Assembly (NCBI GenBank): GCA_944323155.1
Contig: CALURL010000009.1
Coordinates: forward strand, 17,429-81,428
DNA: 64,000 nucleotides
Source of the DNA: Candidatus Gastranaerophilales bacterium
Lineage (GTDB): Bacteria > Cyanobacteriota > Vampirovibrionia > Gastranaerophilales > Gastranaerophilaceae
Direction: 5' to 3'
A program made the position numbers and the translations under genes. The notes under the pieces are model-generated. The model saw only the letters and a list, made by a program, of their open reading frames with translations, ran no database searches and was not told where the DNA came from. Below, piece by piece: positions 45,356 to 54,447 of the stretch; the stretch's first letter is position 1; the number at the start of each line of letters is the position of its first letter.

Positions 45356-45391
45356 AACAATGTGCAAACCAGATAGGAAAGCACATTGTTT
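45356..45391 (-). terminator. Terminator hairpin
   Basis: Stem AAACAATGTGC / GCACATTGTTT, loop 13 bases. Confidence 0.8.
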
Positions 45392-45404
45392 ATTATTAAA
45401 ATTA

Positions 45405-45710
45405 TTAATTACAAGATGATTTGTCACCCCAAAGATGTTTATATTTTTCGTGATTTTTATTATGATTATTTTGAGAAGTTCTACGTTCAGTATTTTTTAT
45501 ATCATTATTAATTTGTTTTGCAATTAATAAAAGTTGAGACTTCGCATCATTGCATCCATTTTGTTTGTATTTCAGACGTTTATTTAATTTTTCCATTCCG
45601 TCTTTAAAATGTTTTTTTATTTCTTTATTACCGATAACGGCTAATATCCCTGCGGTAACAATTCCTGTAACGGCAATAAATTTTAGAACTTTTCTTAATT
45701 TATCGTTCAT
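45405..45710 (-). CDS. Small membrane-anchored protein, 101 aa
   Basis: One N-terminal membrane helix (VLKFIAVTGIVTAGILAVIG), then a basic, Asn/Lys-rich tail. Shine-Dalgarno AAAGGAG. Unknown; 25 bases downstream of the ferritin-like gene on the same strand. Confidence 0.75.
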   Translation of the reverse strand: MNDKLRKVLKFIAVTGIVTAGILAVIGNKEIKKHFKDGMEKLNKRLKYKQNGCNDAKSQLLLIAKQINNDIKNTERRTSQNNHNKNHEKYKHLWGDKSSCN

Positions 45711-45735
45711 AAAAACTCCTTTCCGTGTTTTTAAG

Positions 45736-47085
45736 TTAAAATTCCATCATGTCGATTTTTGACATTTCTTTCCACTCTTCAACGGGAACTGTATTTGGTG
45801 CCTGGGCTTTTTCCTCTGTACCGCGTTCAATAAGTTCAGGTTCTTTTTTTACTAATTTCGGGTCAGCAATTGCAATATCACGTCCGATTGAAGTTTTTAT
45901 AAGATGTATAACCTGTTCAGTTGGAGCGCCTTTTATGCCGCCAGGACAATCTGGTATTTCTAGTTTTTTGTTATCTTCATAGCCGCCGTTTACTATTGTT
46001 TGAGCCTCATAGCTTGCCCAATCATCAGGAAGTTTATCTATTGTTGTATAACCTTCTTTTCCGTCAAGACGTTTGTCAATCTCATTTTCCAGAATATTAG
46101 TTACGTATTCTTTCTGGCTTTCAAAATGACATGGAAGAACAATTTCTTCTCCAATAACTTCTTCAGGGTCGCGTTTTTCATGCTTTTTAAATAAATCAGC
46201 AGCAATTTGAAGATGTCCGAGTTCAAATGCAAGAAATTCTTCCCAGATTTGTTTTAATTTATCATCAACTTCGTCTTTGTAACAATTGTAGTATGTACAA
46301 ACTTCCGTAAATTCATGCAAAAGAAGTTTTTCAAACCAGGATTCAGTAGGATCAATCAATGATTCATACATTGTAACGTGTTCTTCTTCAACGTCACAAA
46401 TTTCACCAAAAGTTCTTCTTAAATCGTCATTTGGATACATCATACCGTGTTCTGCATAGAAATTATGTGTTTGCTGTTCACCTGAAACAAGAGTATAAAT
46501 ATTTACTTTAGTCTGCGGAGATGCTTTTGATTTATCATAATGTTTTCTCAAACGAATACCATTGTCATTATGGTGGTTTTGTGTCGGACGGCTGACCACA
46601 ACGTCAGTCATGCCCTGTAAAATTTCATCAGGATTAATCCCGTCAACCATATAAGCCCACTGGCTGTATCTGTAAAGATGATCAAAGTCTTCTAATAAGC
46701 CAAAATTAAAGGTTTCTCTAACGTAATCATCTGGTTCATTCTGTGCAAGCCAGGCGGTTAAATCAACAGCCACCTGTTCGTAACCTAATGTTGTTTCCAA
46801 AACAGTTTGACATGCTGGTGTCATCCAGTTTACTGTTGTTTGCTGCATATCTTCGATACGTCTTGATAGTGCAAGAAGATTTAAAATCTCCTTATCCTGA
46901 CAGTTTCTTGAAAAATTATGTTTGAAATTCCAAGCTTCAACCTCAATACCGTTCATCAAAATCTGTCTTGTTCTTGAATAACAGTCAACTTCATATTTAT
47001 TAAACGGTCTTTTTACAATATCATGCCAGGAGCGTAGTTGTTTTTCTAAAGCAATACCTTTTTCTTTTAATGGATTAAAACTCAT
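45736..47085 (-). CDS. Ferritin-like (diiron) protein, 449 aa
   Basis: Residues 145-295 have a four-helix pattern with repeated carboxylate-x-x-His motifs: DFDH, EEEH (VEEEHVTMYE) and ELGH (FELGHLQIA), plus HEFTEV. This is the ligand set of ferritin-like diiron proteins. The N-terminal 140 and C-terminal 110 residues are extra. No signal peptide. Likely oxygen or peroxide handling or iron storage; the exact family is not recognised. Confidence 0.72.
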   Translation of the reverse strand: MSFNPLKEKGIALEKQLRSWHDIVKRPFNKYEVDCYSRTRQILMNGIEVEAWNFKHNFSRNCQDKEILNLLALSRRIEDMQQTTVNWMTPACQTVLETTLGYEQVAVDLTAWLAQNEPDDYVRETFNFGLLEDFDHLYRYSQWAYMVDGINPDEILQGMTDVVVSRPTQNHHNDNGIRLRKHYDKSKASPQTKVNIYTLVSGEQQTHNFYAEHGMMYPNDDLRRTFGEICDVEEEHVTMYESLIDPTESWFEKLLLHEFTEVCTYYNCYKDEVDDKLKQIWEEFLAFELGHLQIAADLFKKHEKRDPEEVIGEEIVLPCHFESQKEYVTNILENEIDKRLDGKEGYTTIDKLPDDWASYEAQTIVNGGYEDNKKLEIPDCPGGIKGAPTEQVIHLIKTSIGRDIAIADPKLVKKEPELIERGTEEKAQAPNTVPVEEWKEMSKIDMMEF

Positions 47086-47111
47086 TTTTACATATCCTTT
47101 CTTATATTAAT

Positions 47112-48494
47112 TTATAAATTAAGAGCATAAGCAAAAAGTTCGCCGACCTTTTTGTTGTAAGCCCTGCCATCATCTTTCGTAAACAAATTTTCATAATGGC
47201 TTTCTGCTGTTCCATCTGTTGAATATGACGGATTAGTCATCATCAGGTGGTGAGTGTTTGTGTCATACCTAAGCGGAAATAAATCCGACATCTGCATAAA
47301 ACTTGGAAGTTTGTCACTTGCTAGATAAAAACCGAAAAGTGCAGAATTTATACGGTTAAGAATTTGTTCATAAGATAAACCGCCGCAGTAGTTATCGTTT
47401 GTAATCTGAACCCCAGGAGCATAAGTTCGATTATACTTCATTTTTTCTGACAATTCTCTAACTGCATAAAAATCATCACCTGTAATAAAATCAGTGCCGG
47501 CAGTAAGTCCCATAAGACGATAGCGTTCAAAATCATCAGAACTTTTTTCCCCGACAAAACTTATATGAGTGTTGCCCGTACGTGAACGAATTTCATTCAA
47601 AATATACTGCATCTGGGGATATTCAGGCAAATCTCCTACCCCGTCATAATGTTCACAATCATAACCGCCTATGTGTTTGGCAGAATCAATAAACATACAT
47701 TCAAAACCCAAGTTCATAAGCTTAACACACTCATTAATATAAATTTCAACATGTTCAGGGTTGCACCAGTTGAAGGTAATATCATCTTCATATGGTTTAA
47801 CAATTTTCATCTGATCTGCAGAGATTACATGTCTGAAACCGGTCTTAATTCCTCTAAAATGTGCCAAATCATTAAAAGTTTTCAATTGTTCTTCAGGTGA
47901 AATCTTATCAACAATAGAATAATCAATTATATTATCGCTGTAACTTGTGTTAAGCCTTATACCATAAATAGAATTCTCCTCATAAGGCCCTTTTTCATAA
48001 GCATCGCCAAAAATATTAGGCCAGATTTGAGAAAGAATAATACAGTTAGCCCAGCTTTTTGCTGACGGCGGAATTGCCGGAAGCAGCTTTATACAACTCA
48101 AAATTCCACTGCATGTACATCCGTTATCCATAGTTGCAATGGCACGGTCATTGATTTCTATGTAATTAGCAAGCCTTCCCCAGTTATCGCCGTAATTTGG
48201 AGTTTCGACATTTTCTGGAAAACGTTCATAAAATATTCCGCCCTCTGATAAAGTCGCAATTATATTAACCGCATCTTTTACAGATAATTTCAACAATTCA
48301 ACCGGCAGAATATCAGCCATCCATCTTTTAGAATAGGCATTACCAACTCCGTGAAAAGCAAAATTTTCTGACCAATCATTTTTTTCTAATTTTAAATCTT
48401 CACCTAAAGCAGATAAAAGCTTATCTACAGAAGTCATATATTTTTGTTTTTTCATAACAGTTTTACTTATAATCAACCCAAAAACATTTTTCAT
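47112..48494 (-). CDS. TIM-barrel glycoside hydrolase-like protein (GH13-type), 460 aa
   Basis: Start ATG 48494; a TTG at 48509 is longer. Features like GH13: ...FNDLAHFRGIKTGFRHVISADQMK then GFECMFIDSAKHIGGYDC (like 'GFRxDxAKH', nucleophile Asp), then SFVGEKSSD (acid/base Glu), then TGDDF. No signal peptide, no carbohydrate-binding module. Substrate unknown; intracellular alpha-glucan or sugar-transfer use is possible. Confidence 0.65.
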   Translation of the reverse strand: MKNVFGLIISKTVMKKQKYMTSVDKLLSALGEDLKLEKNDWSENFAFHGVGNAYSKRWMADILPVELLKLSVKDAVNIIATLSEGGIFYERFPENVETPNYGDNWGRLANYIEINDRAIATMDNGCTCSGILSCIKLLPAIPPSAKSWANCIILSQIWPNIFGDAYEKGPYEENSIYGIRLNTSYSDNIIDYSIVDKISPEEQLKTFNDLAHFRGIKTGFRHVISADQMKIVKPYEDDITFNWCNPEHVEIYINECVKLMNLGFECMFIDSAKHIGGYDCEHYDGVGDLPEYPQMQYILNEIRSRTGNTHISFVGEKSSDDFERYRLMGLTAGTDFITGDDFYAVRELSEKMKYNRTYAPGVQITNDNYCGGLSYEQILNRINSALFGFYLASDKLPSFMQMSDLFPLRYDTNTHHLMMTNPSYSTDGTAESHYENLFTKDDGRAYNKKVGELFAYALNL

Positions 48495-48509
48495 TACCTG
48501 AAATGACAA

Positions 48510-48772
48510 TACAAAAAACTTATTTAATATCTAATATTTGATAAGTTACTTTAAAGTAATTGTAGGTTGGGGGTTCAATAAATCCCCTCTCCTAATGGGA
48601 GAGGGGAGAAGTTTTTCTTGTTGGGGTAGAAACAACAACTTACAGTTCTAGTTAGATAGGGAAGTTATATTAAGGAAATACTGAGGAGAAATTTTCTTAA
48701 TATATTGATTTAATAACCGCAATATGCTAAACTACACCCAGATGAAATTGGAAATGAGGATAATTAAAAATT
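48510..48772. other. Gene-free region with repeats
   Basis: 48561-48645 holds a family A end (TGTAGGTTGGGGG), a family B hairpin piece (CCCCTCTCC-TAAT-GGGAGAGGGG) and another family A end (TTGTTGGGGTAGAAACAACA): a composite of A interrupted by B. The rest is the upstream region of the diguanylate cyclase gene. Confidence 0.7.
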
Positions 48773-49645
48773 ATGAAAAACATTGTAGTTTATACGGACA
48801 AAAAAGAATCCAAATTAGCTGATGTATTAGCTCAAATTGAAGATTCAAATTTAAGAATTGAAGATGCCGAAAAACTTAGAGATTACGAAATCCTTAATCC
48901 TGGATTAATTGTTATCGAAAGTGTGCCAAATATTAAAGATGTCTTGATGGTTACAAAGTTTAAGTCACCGGTTTTGTTTATTGGAGATGTTTTCAAAGGA
49001 ACAACAGTCAGAGCAGTAACGTATGATTTTATTAAAACTCCTGTTGACAATATGGAATTAACAATCAGAGCAAAAGCTTTATTGAAATATAAAGAGTTAC
49101 GTGACAAACTTAAAGTAGTTTCTACAACTGATGAACTAACAGGACTTCATAACAGAAAATATTTACAGGAACGTTTGGAACAAGAAATTTCTCGCGCAAA
49201 ACGTTACGGAACAAAGCTTTCTTGTTTGTTATTTGATTTAGATTTCTTCAAGGTTGTAAATGATATTTACGGTTATGAATGGGGAGATGTTCTGCTGCGT
49301 TCAATTGCTGACAAGTTAAAACAATTAATCCGTAAAGAAGATATTTTAACCCGCTACGGCGATGAAGAATTCTTGTTAATTCTGCCAAATACTTCAGAAA
49401 GCAATGCTTATCTTTTTGCAGAAAGATTCAGACGTGATATTGAAAGAATGGAATTTATTCCTGCAGGTGAAGAAGAAAGACATCCGATTACTATTTCCGG
49501 GGGAATTTCTACTTACCCTTGCTTAGAAAATACCGAAGAAGATGCAAATACGATTATTCGTTATGCTGAACATGCTTTGTACAACGCTAAAAAACGCGGA
49601 AAAAATAAAATTGTACAATTCTCGCAAATTAACCTTGGCGAGTAG
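48773..49645 (+). CDS. Diguanylate cyclase with receiver-like N-terminus
   Basis: 290 residues. N-terminal 100 residues fold like a receiver but lack the phospho-Asp (LIVIESVPN), so a pseudo-receiver. GGDEF domain 118-285: NDIYGYEWGD, signature RYGDEEF (194-200) instead of RYGGDEF, inhibitory site RKED (187-190, RxxD). Activity is plausible but the signature is non-canonical. c-di-GMP may regulate pili or envelope. Shine-Dalgarno GAGGA. Confidence 0.88.
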   Translation: MKNIVVYTDKKESKLADVLAQIEDSNLRIEDAEKLRDYEILNPGLIVIESVPNIKDVLMVTKFKSPVLFIGDVFKGTTVRAVTYDFIKTPVDNMELTIRAKALLKYKELRDKLKVVSTTDELTGLHNRKYLQERLEQEISRAKRYGTKLSCLLFDLDFFKVVNDIYGYEWGDVLLRSIADKLKQLIRKEDILTRYGDEEFLLILPNTSESNAYLFAERFRRDIERMEFIPAGEEERHPITISGGISTYPCLENTEEDANTIIRYAEHALYNAKKRGKNKIVQFSQINLGE

Positions 49646-50126
49646 AAGATTTTTCAGACATATCAAAACATAGAGCTCCTAAACATACCGCAAATACAAA
49701 TCCCAAAAAGATTAATATATTGCGGTATGTTTTTGGGGAATTTTTGTCCTCATAGTTAAAATAGCCGTAATCGGAATTTACGTAATTATCAAAATTTGCA
49801 CCTGCGCTTTTTGCTTTATCTAGGGTTGAAAAACTAAATTGCGCAAAGATATTGTCACCTTTTTCTTTATCATAATCAATAATGTACATTAAATCATCAT
49901 GCCTTTGCCGCCCAACCATAGAAGAATATTGAGCGCTCGAAAGCGAACTCAATTTAGCAGTTTTTACATACTCTTTATTTGCCGCAGAAACCCGCTTAAA
50001 TGTACAAATATTTTCTGATTTATCGCAGGTTAAATAAGCTTTGTTGGGATAAAAGATAACAATACAGACAGAAATTATTAAAACAATTATTAAACAAATA
50101 TTATAAAGCAAGAATTTTTTATTCAT
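49629..50126 (-). CDS. Membrane protein with two terminal helices, 165 aa
   Basis: N-terminal helix 8-26 and C-terminal helix 137-155 with a soluble loop between (residues 30-135, two Cys). Converges on and overlaps the cyclase by 17 bases; lies three bases after the TIGR02757 gene. Unrecognised. Confidence 0.75.
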   Translation of the reverse strand: MNKKFLLYNICLIIVLIISVCIVIFYPNKAYLTCDKSENICTFKRVSAANKEYVKTAKLSSLSSAQYSSMVGRQRHDDLMYIIDYDKEKGDNIFAQFSFSTLDKAKSAGANFDNYVNSDYGYFNYEDKNSPKTYRNILIFLGFVFAVCLGALCFDMSEKSSTRQG

Positions 50127-50129
50127 AAA

Positions 50130-50885
50130 TTATCCTTTATTGTTAACTCCATATCCAAACATAGCAAAATCGTATTTTGTCGGATCAGAAGCGTCAAATT
50201 TTTTCAAGTTTTCAGTTATTTCAAGAACTGATTTGAAATCATTTGCTTTACGTGAAAGTAATCCCATTTCTCTTGAAAGTCTTGCGACATGCGTATCAAG
50301 AGGGATTAAAAGTTCTGAAGGCTTCATAAAATCCCAAATTCCTAAATCTACAGGACCTTTTCTGATATTCCAGCGTAAATACATACACATACGTTTCATA
50401 GCCCCGCCTTTTTTAGGATTAGGAATCATAAAATAAGCCCCTTGACCAGCTTTGTCAGAAAAATTTGAATAAAAATAATCAACAATCGGTATAAACATGT
50501 TTCCTTCAACAGGATTTTCATACCCGTATTGGAAAAGTTTCTCCAAGCCGCCATCTTGAGTATAAAGCTTACGCATACATGTGAAAATTTCATTAAAATC
50601 CTCTGTAGTACCAAAGCGATAATTAAAATTTCCTAAAATCCCATTTTCAAAATTCATTATAAAGTTGTATGGCTCATTATTTGCGATATTTATAAAAAGT
50701 TCATCAAGCTTTTTAATAAAAACTTTTCTGTTGCCGTAAGCAAGCAAAGATGCAATAAAACCTGCAATTTCGCAATCTTCTTTCGATTTGTTATATCTAT
50801 GGGGAAACTGTATCGGATCATCTTTTATAAAGTCAGTATTTTCATACTCTGCGGCCAATTTATCAATTGCTATTTTTGTAATCAT
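50130..50885 (-). CDS. TIGR02757 family protein
   Basis: 251 residues matching the TIGR02757 pattern (FPHRY...DCEIAGFIASLLAYGNRKVFIKKL, ... RLSREMGLLSRKANDFKSV). The family is widespread and of unknown function, with an endonuclease-III-like helical architecture. Its ATG overlaps the tadA stop by four bases. Confidence 0.85.
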   Translation of the reverse strand: MITKIAIDKLAAEYENTDFIKDDPIQFPHRYNKSKEDCEIAGFIASLLAYGNRKVFIKKLDELFINIANNEPYNFIMNFENGILGNFNYRFGTTEDFNEIFTCMRKLYTQDGGLEKLFQYGYENPVEGNMFIPIVDYFYSNFSDKAGQGAYFMIPNPKKGGAMKRMCMYLRWNIRKGPVDLGIWDFMKPSELLIPLDTHVARLSREMGLLSRKANDFKSVLEITENLKKFDASDPTKYDFAMFGYGVNNKG

Positions 50886-51298
50886 CTTATTTCCTCAAAA
50901 TAATCTTTTAAAATTTTATTACATTCATCTTCCATTATACCACCATAAACTTTCAGTTTAGAACTCAACAGAGGTCTTAAATCAATTTTCGACCCAAGCG
51001 CCCCGTAATTTTCATCATAAGCGCCAAAATAAACTGCTTTTATTCTTGACTGAATAATTGCCCATGCACACATCGGACAGGGTTCTAATGTAACATACAT
51101 TGTACAGTCTTCAAGACGCCAGTTCCCGAGTTTTTTTGCAGCTTCTCTAATTGCGATAATTTCTGCATGGGCTGTTACATCATTTTCAGCTTCTTTTTTA
51201 TTGAACGCAGTTGAAATAATTTCGTCATTTCTCATAATAACTGCCCCTACAGGGATTTCCCCACAGGCTTTTTGAGCTTGAATTATCGCCTGCTGCAT
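50882..51298 (-). CDS. tadA: tRNA-specific adenosine deaminase TadA
   Basis: Converts A34 of tRNA-Arg to inosine. Zinc motifs HAE (44-46) and PCPMC (73-77). 138 residues, slightly short at the N-terminus; the start overlaps the kinase stop (TAATG), so translation is coupled. Confidence 0.93.
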   Translation of the reverse strand: MQQAIIQAQKACGEIPVGAVIMRNDEIISTAFNKKEAENDVTAHAEIIAIREAAKKLGNWRLEDCTMYVTLEPCPMCAWAIIQSRIKAVYFGAYDENYGALGSKIDLRPLLSSKLKVYGGIMEDECNKILKDYFEEIR

Positions 51299-52989
51299 TA
51301 AACTTCTACTCCTTCATCAGCGGTTGCTAAATTTAATGTAACTTCTACGCAGAAACCGCAGTCCTCATCACTTCTCAAAGTTATAGTTCCATTCATAGCT
51401 TCAACCAGACCTTTTACTATAAACAAACCAAGTCCTGTACCGCGAGTTGTTCTTGTTGTATTGTCATCAAGGCGGATAAATTTTTCAAACAATTTATTAA
51501 GCTGTTTTGGAGGAATTACATCGCATTCATTTTGAACAAAAATTTTGACATTTTTCTCGTTAATAATTGCATCCACAACAATTTTTGTATCAGGATAAGC
51601 ATATTTTGCAGCGTTTTCAAGAAGGTTTACAAATACCTGCAAAAGCCTGTCTTTATCGCCGGTTACAAGCGGAAAATCTTCTGGCAGATTGCTTATAATC
51701 TCTTTGTTGTCTTTGTTTTTGATTAAAACTTTTGCCTCCTCGATAACTTCAGGAAGCCAGACTTGTTCCACTTTTGTTCTAAGCCGCATTCCTTCTATAT
51801 CAGGGATTGTAAGCAAATCTTCAATAAGCCTTTTCAATCGTTCTGACTGTTCTTTTATAATACGTAAAGATTTTTGTTTTGTCTCTTCGTCAATCTTTAT
51901 ATCCTGTCTCATTAATCTTGATGTATAGCCTTGAATGCTTGTCAATGGTGTACGTAATTCATGGCTTACAGTGTCAATCAAATTTGAACGAAATTCATTA
52001 AGCTGCTTTAATTCTTTGTTATTTTTCTTTAACTGAATATATGATTTATGAATTTCATTTGCCATTCTGTTAAATTCGAACGCAAGAAACACAATTTCGT
52101 GAGGAGTAAAAGCTGTTGTCAAAAGTCTGATTTGACGTTCATAATTACCTTTTGAAATAGCTATAATACCTTTAAATAACTGCCTTATGTTGATATAAAG
52201 GTAATATGTGTATAACGCAACAACAAAAATAATTGCAAAAGTTGCAGCAAGACAAGATAGAATAATCTTCATACTGTTATCTGTAATTGCTTTCTGCGTA
52301 ACCTTTTCTGTCGTATTAACCACAATAATAATATTTGGATTTTCTTTTCTTACATAAACGAGCGGCTGATTTTTAACATCACCAAATATTACAGGTTTGT
52401 CATTTTTAAGTTTTTTAGGCAGTAATGACATTGTTTTTCTGTAAGCTTCTTCCGTGTAATTGTGTTCCGCAAGAAGTTCACCGTCATCTGTCATAACATA
52501 AATTTGTCTTTTGTCATCTGCGATAGAACGAAAAAGTTCATCACGTATCGCATCAATTTTGTAAGTTGCGACAAGATAGCGTCCATCATCCATTTTAACC
52601 GGCACTGTCGCACGTTTTAGTTTTCTGTTTCTTTCATGAAGATTTTGGACATCCTCTTGTGTATTAACTATTTCAAGTTTTTCACAATCAGAAAGTTTCT
52701 GTGTTACGTCTTGGATATACTGTTTCTGACTGTAAGGAGTTTTGAAATATTCAACAGTATCGGCGATCTGGATTAGGTTACTTGTCACGGTTTTAGAGAA
52801 AAAGTCTATTTCATCAGAAACCATATTTGCAATCAAAACAGCAGATTCTCTAAGCTGATAACGCATTGACTGCTGGTTAATATTATTGATAATAAACCCG
52901 CTGATACTCATCGGAATTACAACCGCAAATATAAATACTATCGCGATTTGTTCAACTATTTTTAAACGTTTGAATTTAAAAAATTCCAT
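51298..52989 (-). CDS. Sensor histidine kinase
   Basis: 563 residues. Membrane helix about 14-36, extracytoplasmic sensor region 40-235 (PAS/Cache-like), second helix about 236-258, HAMP about 260-310, HisKA with phospho-His in DTVSHELRTPLTS (about 341), HATPase_c with NLLENAAKYA and GTGLGLFIVKG. Six bases after its response regulator. Signal unknown. Confidence 0.94.
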   Translation of the reverse strand: MEFFKFKRLKIVEQIAIVFIFAVVIPMSISGFIINNINQQSMRYQLRESAVLIANMVSDEIDFFSKTVTSNLIQIADTVEYFKTPYSQKQYIQDVTQKLSDCEKLEIVNTQEDVQNLHERNRKLKRATVPVKMDDGRYLVATYKIDAIRDELFRSIADDKRQIYVMTDDGELLAEHNYTEEAYRKTMSLLPKKLKNDKPVIFGDVKNQPLVYVRKENPNIIIVVNTTEKVTQKAITDNSMKIILSCLAATFAIIFVVALYTYYLYINIRQLFKGIIAISKGNYERQIRLLTTAFTPHEIVFLAFEFNRMANEIHKSYIQLKKNNKELKQLNEFRSNLIDTVSHELRTPLTSIQGYTSRLMRQDIKIDEETKQKSLRIIKEQSERLKRLIEDLLTIPDIEGMRLRTKVEQVWLPEVIEEAKVLIKNKDNKEIISNLPEDFPLVTGDKDRLLQVFVNLLENAAKYAYPDTKIVVDAIINEKNVKIFVQNECDVIPPKQLNKLFEKFIRLDDNTTRTTRGTGLGLFIVKGLVEAMNGTITLRSDEDCGFCVEVTLNLATADEGVEV

Positions 52990-52995
52990 AATATT

Positions 52996-53709
52996 TTAAC
53001 CCTCAGCAAAAGGTGTTAATTTGTAACCAACATTGGTTACTGTATGAAGATATTTCGGATTTTTAGAATCCGGCTCGATTTTGTTACGCAACCCCCCGAC
53101 ATGCACACGAAGCATTCTGACATCCTCATTACTGTCATAACCCCAGACTTCATCAAGTAAAGTCGCAAGTTTAACAGGGTTATTAAAATGCTGCATAAGA
53201 CAATATAAAATCTCAAACTCTGTTGGAGTTAGTTTAACTTTTTTATTTACAACAGTGCACTCAAGAGTTTCTGGGAAAATTTCAATATCGCCGACATGCA
53301 AAACTTCATCTGAGAGAGAATTTTTGTCCTCAACTTGATTACGTCTCAAAAGTACACGTATTCTCAACAAAACTTCCTGAATATCAAACGGCTTAACAAG
53401 ATAATCGTCAGCCCCGCAGTCAAAACCTTCTGTTTTATCATCAATTGTTCCTTTTGCAGTAAGCATTAAAATAGGTATAGCAAGTTTTGCCTGACGAATA
53501 TTTTTGCAAACATCAAAACCGTTCATCTTAGGCATCATTACATCAAGAAGTATTAAATCATAAGCGTTATTCAACGCTTTATTCAAGCCTTCAAGACCGT
53601 CTTTTGCGGTATCAACAAAATACCCGCTTTGAGAAACGTCAAACTCCAAAAGTTCTCTGATTTCATCGTCATCGTCAACTATTAAAATCCTTTTTTGCAA
53701 ATCGCTCAT
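52996..53709 (-). CDS. Response regulator, OmpR/PhoB family
   Basis: 237 residues. Receiver 1-120 with D13-D15, phospho-Asp D56 (LLLDVMMP region) and K106 (LVKPFD); winged-helix DNA-binding domain 140-233 (LTPTEFEILYCLMQHFNNPV ... VGYKL). Partner of the histidine kinase; targets unknown. Confidence 0.96.
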   Translation of the reverse strand: MSDLQKRILIVDDDDEIRELLEFDVSQSGYFVDTAKDGLEGLNKALNNAYDLILLDVMMPKMNGFDVCKNIRQAKLAIPILMLTAKGTIDDKTEGFDCGADDYLVKPFDIQEVLLRIRVLLRRNQVEDKNSLSDEVLHVGDIEIFPETLECTVVNKKVKLTPTEFEILYCLMQHFNNPVKLATLLDEVWGYDSNEDVRMLRVHVGGLRNKIEPDSKNPKYLHTVTNVGYKLTPFAEG

Positions 53710-53792
53710 TGAAATACCCCTATATAAAATATTAATTTAATCTTATAAAAATTATTAGTATTTTGCAATTGATTATAAAGATTTATATAGGA

Positions 53793-54428
53793 TTAAACTT
53801 CGTTATAAGTTTTGAAATGAGTTTTGCAAACTTCATGTAATCTTTGTTTGCCGAATTTTTGAATAAATTCTGTAGCAGCAGTCTTAACAAGCCCTGAACA
53901 GCCTTTTGGGAATTTAATCCCGTAAGTGTTTTCCATATTTTCCATTTTCTGAACAAAAGTTGCACGTGCAAGTACAGAAGCCGCCGCAACCGCAATATCG
54001 CTTTCTGCACGCACCATTTGCTCTAATCTAATGCTTTGCCCGTTTTTCATTAACGCATTTTTTATAAGGCTTTCATCGCCGAATTTATCAGAAAGTGCAT
54101 ATTCACATGTATTGCTGTTCAATATATTTTCAATCGCCCTTGCATGCCCCCAGGCAAGAAGTTTATTTAAATTTTTTATATTTGCATAAAGTTCATTATA
54201 TTTGCCGTTAGAAATAGCAATAATTGAATGCGGCGCGTTCTTTTTTATCTCAGCTGCCATAACAAGCATTTTCTTATCAGAAAGTTTCTTGCTATCTTTA
54301 ATCCCTAAATCCGTAAAAATTTTAGCAGATTTTTCATCTACAAGAACACCTGCAATAACAAGAGGGCCGAAAAAATCCCCTTTTCCGGATTCATCAGTTC
54401 CTATATGTGAAACAAACTTTTCTGACAT
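53793..54428 (-). CDS. rnhC: Ribonuclease HIII, short form
   Basis: 211 residues. GTDESGKGDFFGPL (10-23) is the HIII-type signature, not HII; later SDIAVAAASVLARA. It lacks the N-terminal TBP-like domain of typical RNase HIII (about 300 residues), so length is that of HII. Shine-Dalgarno AAGGTGA. Follows the PBP gene by 19 bases. Confidence 0.9.
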   Translation of the reverse strand: MSEKFVSHIGTDESGKGDFFGPLVIAGVLVDEKSAKIFTDLGIKDSKKLSDKKMLVMAAEIKKNAPHSIIAISNGKYNELYANIKNLNKLLAWGHARAIENILNSNTCEYALSDKFGDESLIKNALMKNGQSIRLEQMVRAESDIAVAAASVLARATFVQKMENMENTYGIKFPKGCSGLVKTAATEFIQKFGKQRLHEVCKTHFKTYNEV

Positions 54429-54447
54429 ATATTAATTCACCTTTTTT

